Below, one piece after another: positions 6,555-6,657 of a stretch of 6,657 nucleotides of DNA (within the stretch, counting starts at the first letter, position 1; every line of letters begins with the position of its first letter). Source of the stretch: Nitrosomonadaceae bacterium (lineage in GTDB: Bacteria > Pseudomonadota > Gammaproteobacteria > Burkholderiales > Usitatibacteraceae); NCBI GenBank assembly GCA_021300055.1, contig JAJTHU010000129.1:1-6657 (forward strand). The letters are read 5' to 3'. The notes below the pieces were generated by a model that was given only the letters and a program-made list of their open reading frames with translations, was not told the DNA's origin and made no database searches. The position numbers were made by a program, and so were the translations under genes.

Positions 6555-6657
6555 CGCGCAATTCAGCAGGCAGTAGCGCTGCAGACGATAGCGAGTTTCG
6601 CTGCGGCACAGTTGCAATCGTCGGTCGCCCGAATGTCGGCAAATCGACGCTGATGAA
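6551..6657 (+). CDS. era: Era GTPase (N-terminal fragment, 3' truncated by window)
   Basis: Only the first 35 codons plus two bases are present. The fragment reads a polar, probably flexible N-terminus (about 16 residues), then CGTVAIVGRPNVGKSTLM. Gly25-Thr33 (GRPNVGKST) is the G1/P-loop typical of Era and related GTPases, in the strand context expected for Era. Era binds the 3' end of 16S rRNA and helps 30S assembly. The P-loop alone would also fit EngA/Der or MnmE, but the place directly after rnc with the ATGA overlap makes Era by far the likeliest. Start ATG 6551 shares 4 bases with the end of rnc, so coupled translation is likely. The remaining G motifs and the KH domain lie outside the window. 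Confidence 0.92.
   Translation, partial: MTRNSAGSSAADDSEFRCGTVAIVGRPNVGKSTLM

Overview
The window is a stretch of chromosomal core genome with every gene on the + strand. The order is 3' end of rseB/mucB, degP/mucD, a small glutaredoxin-like gene, lepA, lepB, a DUF4845 membrane protein gene, rnc and the 5' end of era. This order, and the protein signatures (for example LepB with VNKFTYGVRLPVINKK and the MDHIRNFSIIAHIDHGKST start of LepA), point to a betaproteobacterium, most likely in or near Burkholderiales. The base composition is moderately GC-rich by eye. I cannot name a genus. I see no mobile element, CRISPR array, tRNA or rRNA gene, or sign of recent transfer.

Left part (1-2200): envelope stress and protein quality control. 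RseB (C-terminal third only) normally guards the anti-sigma factor of sigma E. DegP/MucD is the periplasmic protease and chaperone of the same response. A CXXC thioredoxin-fold protein of the DUF836 type follows after 25 bases. A perfect 10-bp hairpin with a GAAA loop sits just ahead of the degP ribosome binding site. A 9-codon GTG frame bridges the degP stop and the glutaredoxin start.

Middle gap (2201-2483): no protein gene is credible here. It holds a TAAAAT -10-like box, a 9-bp long-range inverted repeat and a clear intrinsic terminator (2406-2433). Together they outline a transcript of about 150 nt that is either a free-standing small RNA or an attenuated leader of lepA. This is the most interesting part of the window.

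Right part (2484-6657): LepA (ribosomal GTPase EF4), LepB (signal peptidase I), a one-pass DUF4845 protein, RNase III and Era. LepB, DUF4845, rnc and era are tightly packed (gaps of 20 and 3 bases, then an ATGA overlap) and are probably cotranscribed. The 148-base lepA-lepB gap holds two hairpins whose arms could pair in alternative ways. LepB has an N-terminal extension with two additional hydrophobic segments. The genes join translation and ribosome biogenesis (LepA, RNase III, Era) to protein export (LepB), as is usual for this locus. Most of the window is ordinary, well-known sequence; the novel candidates are in the gaps.
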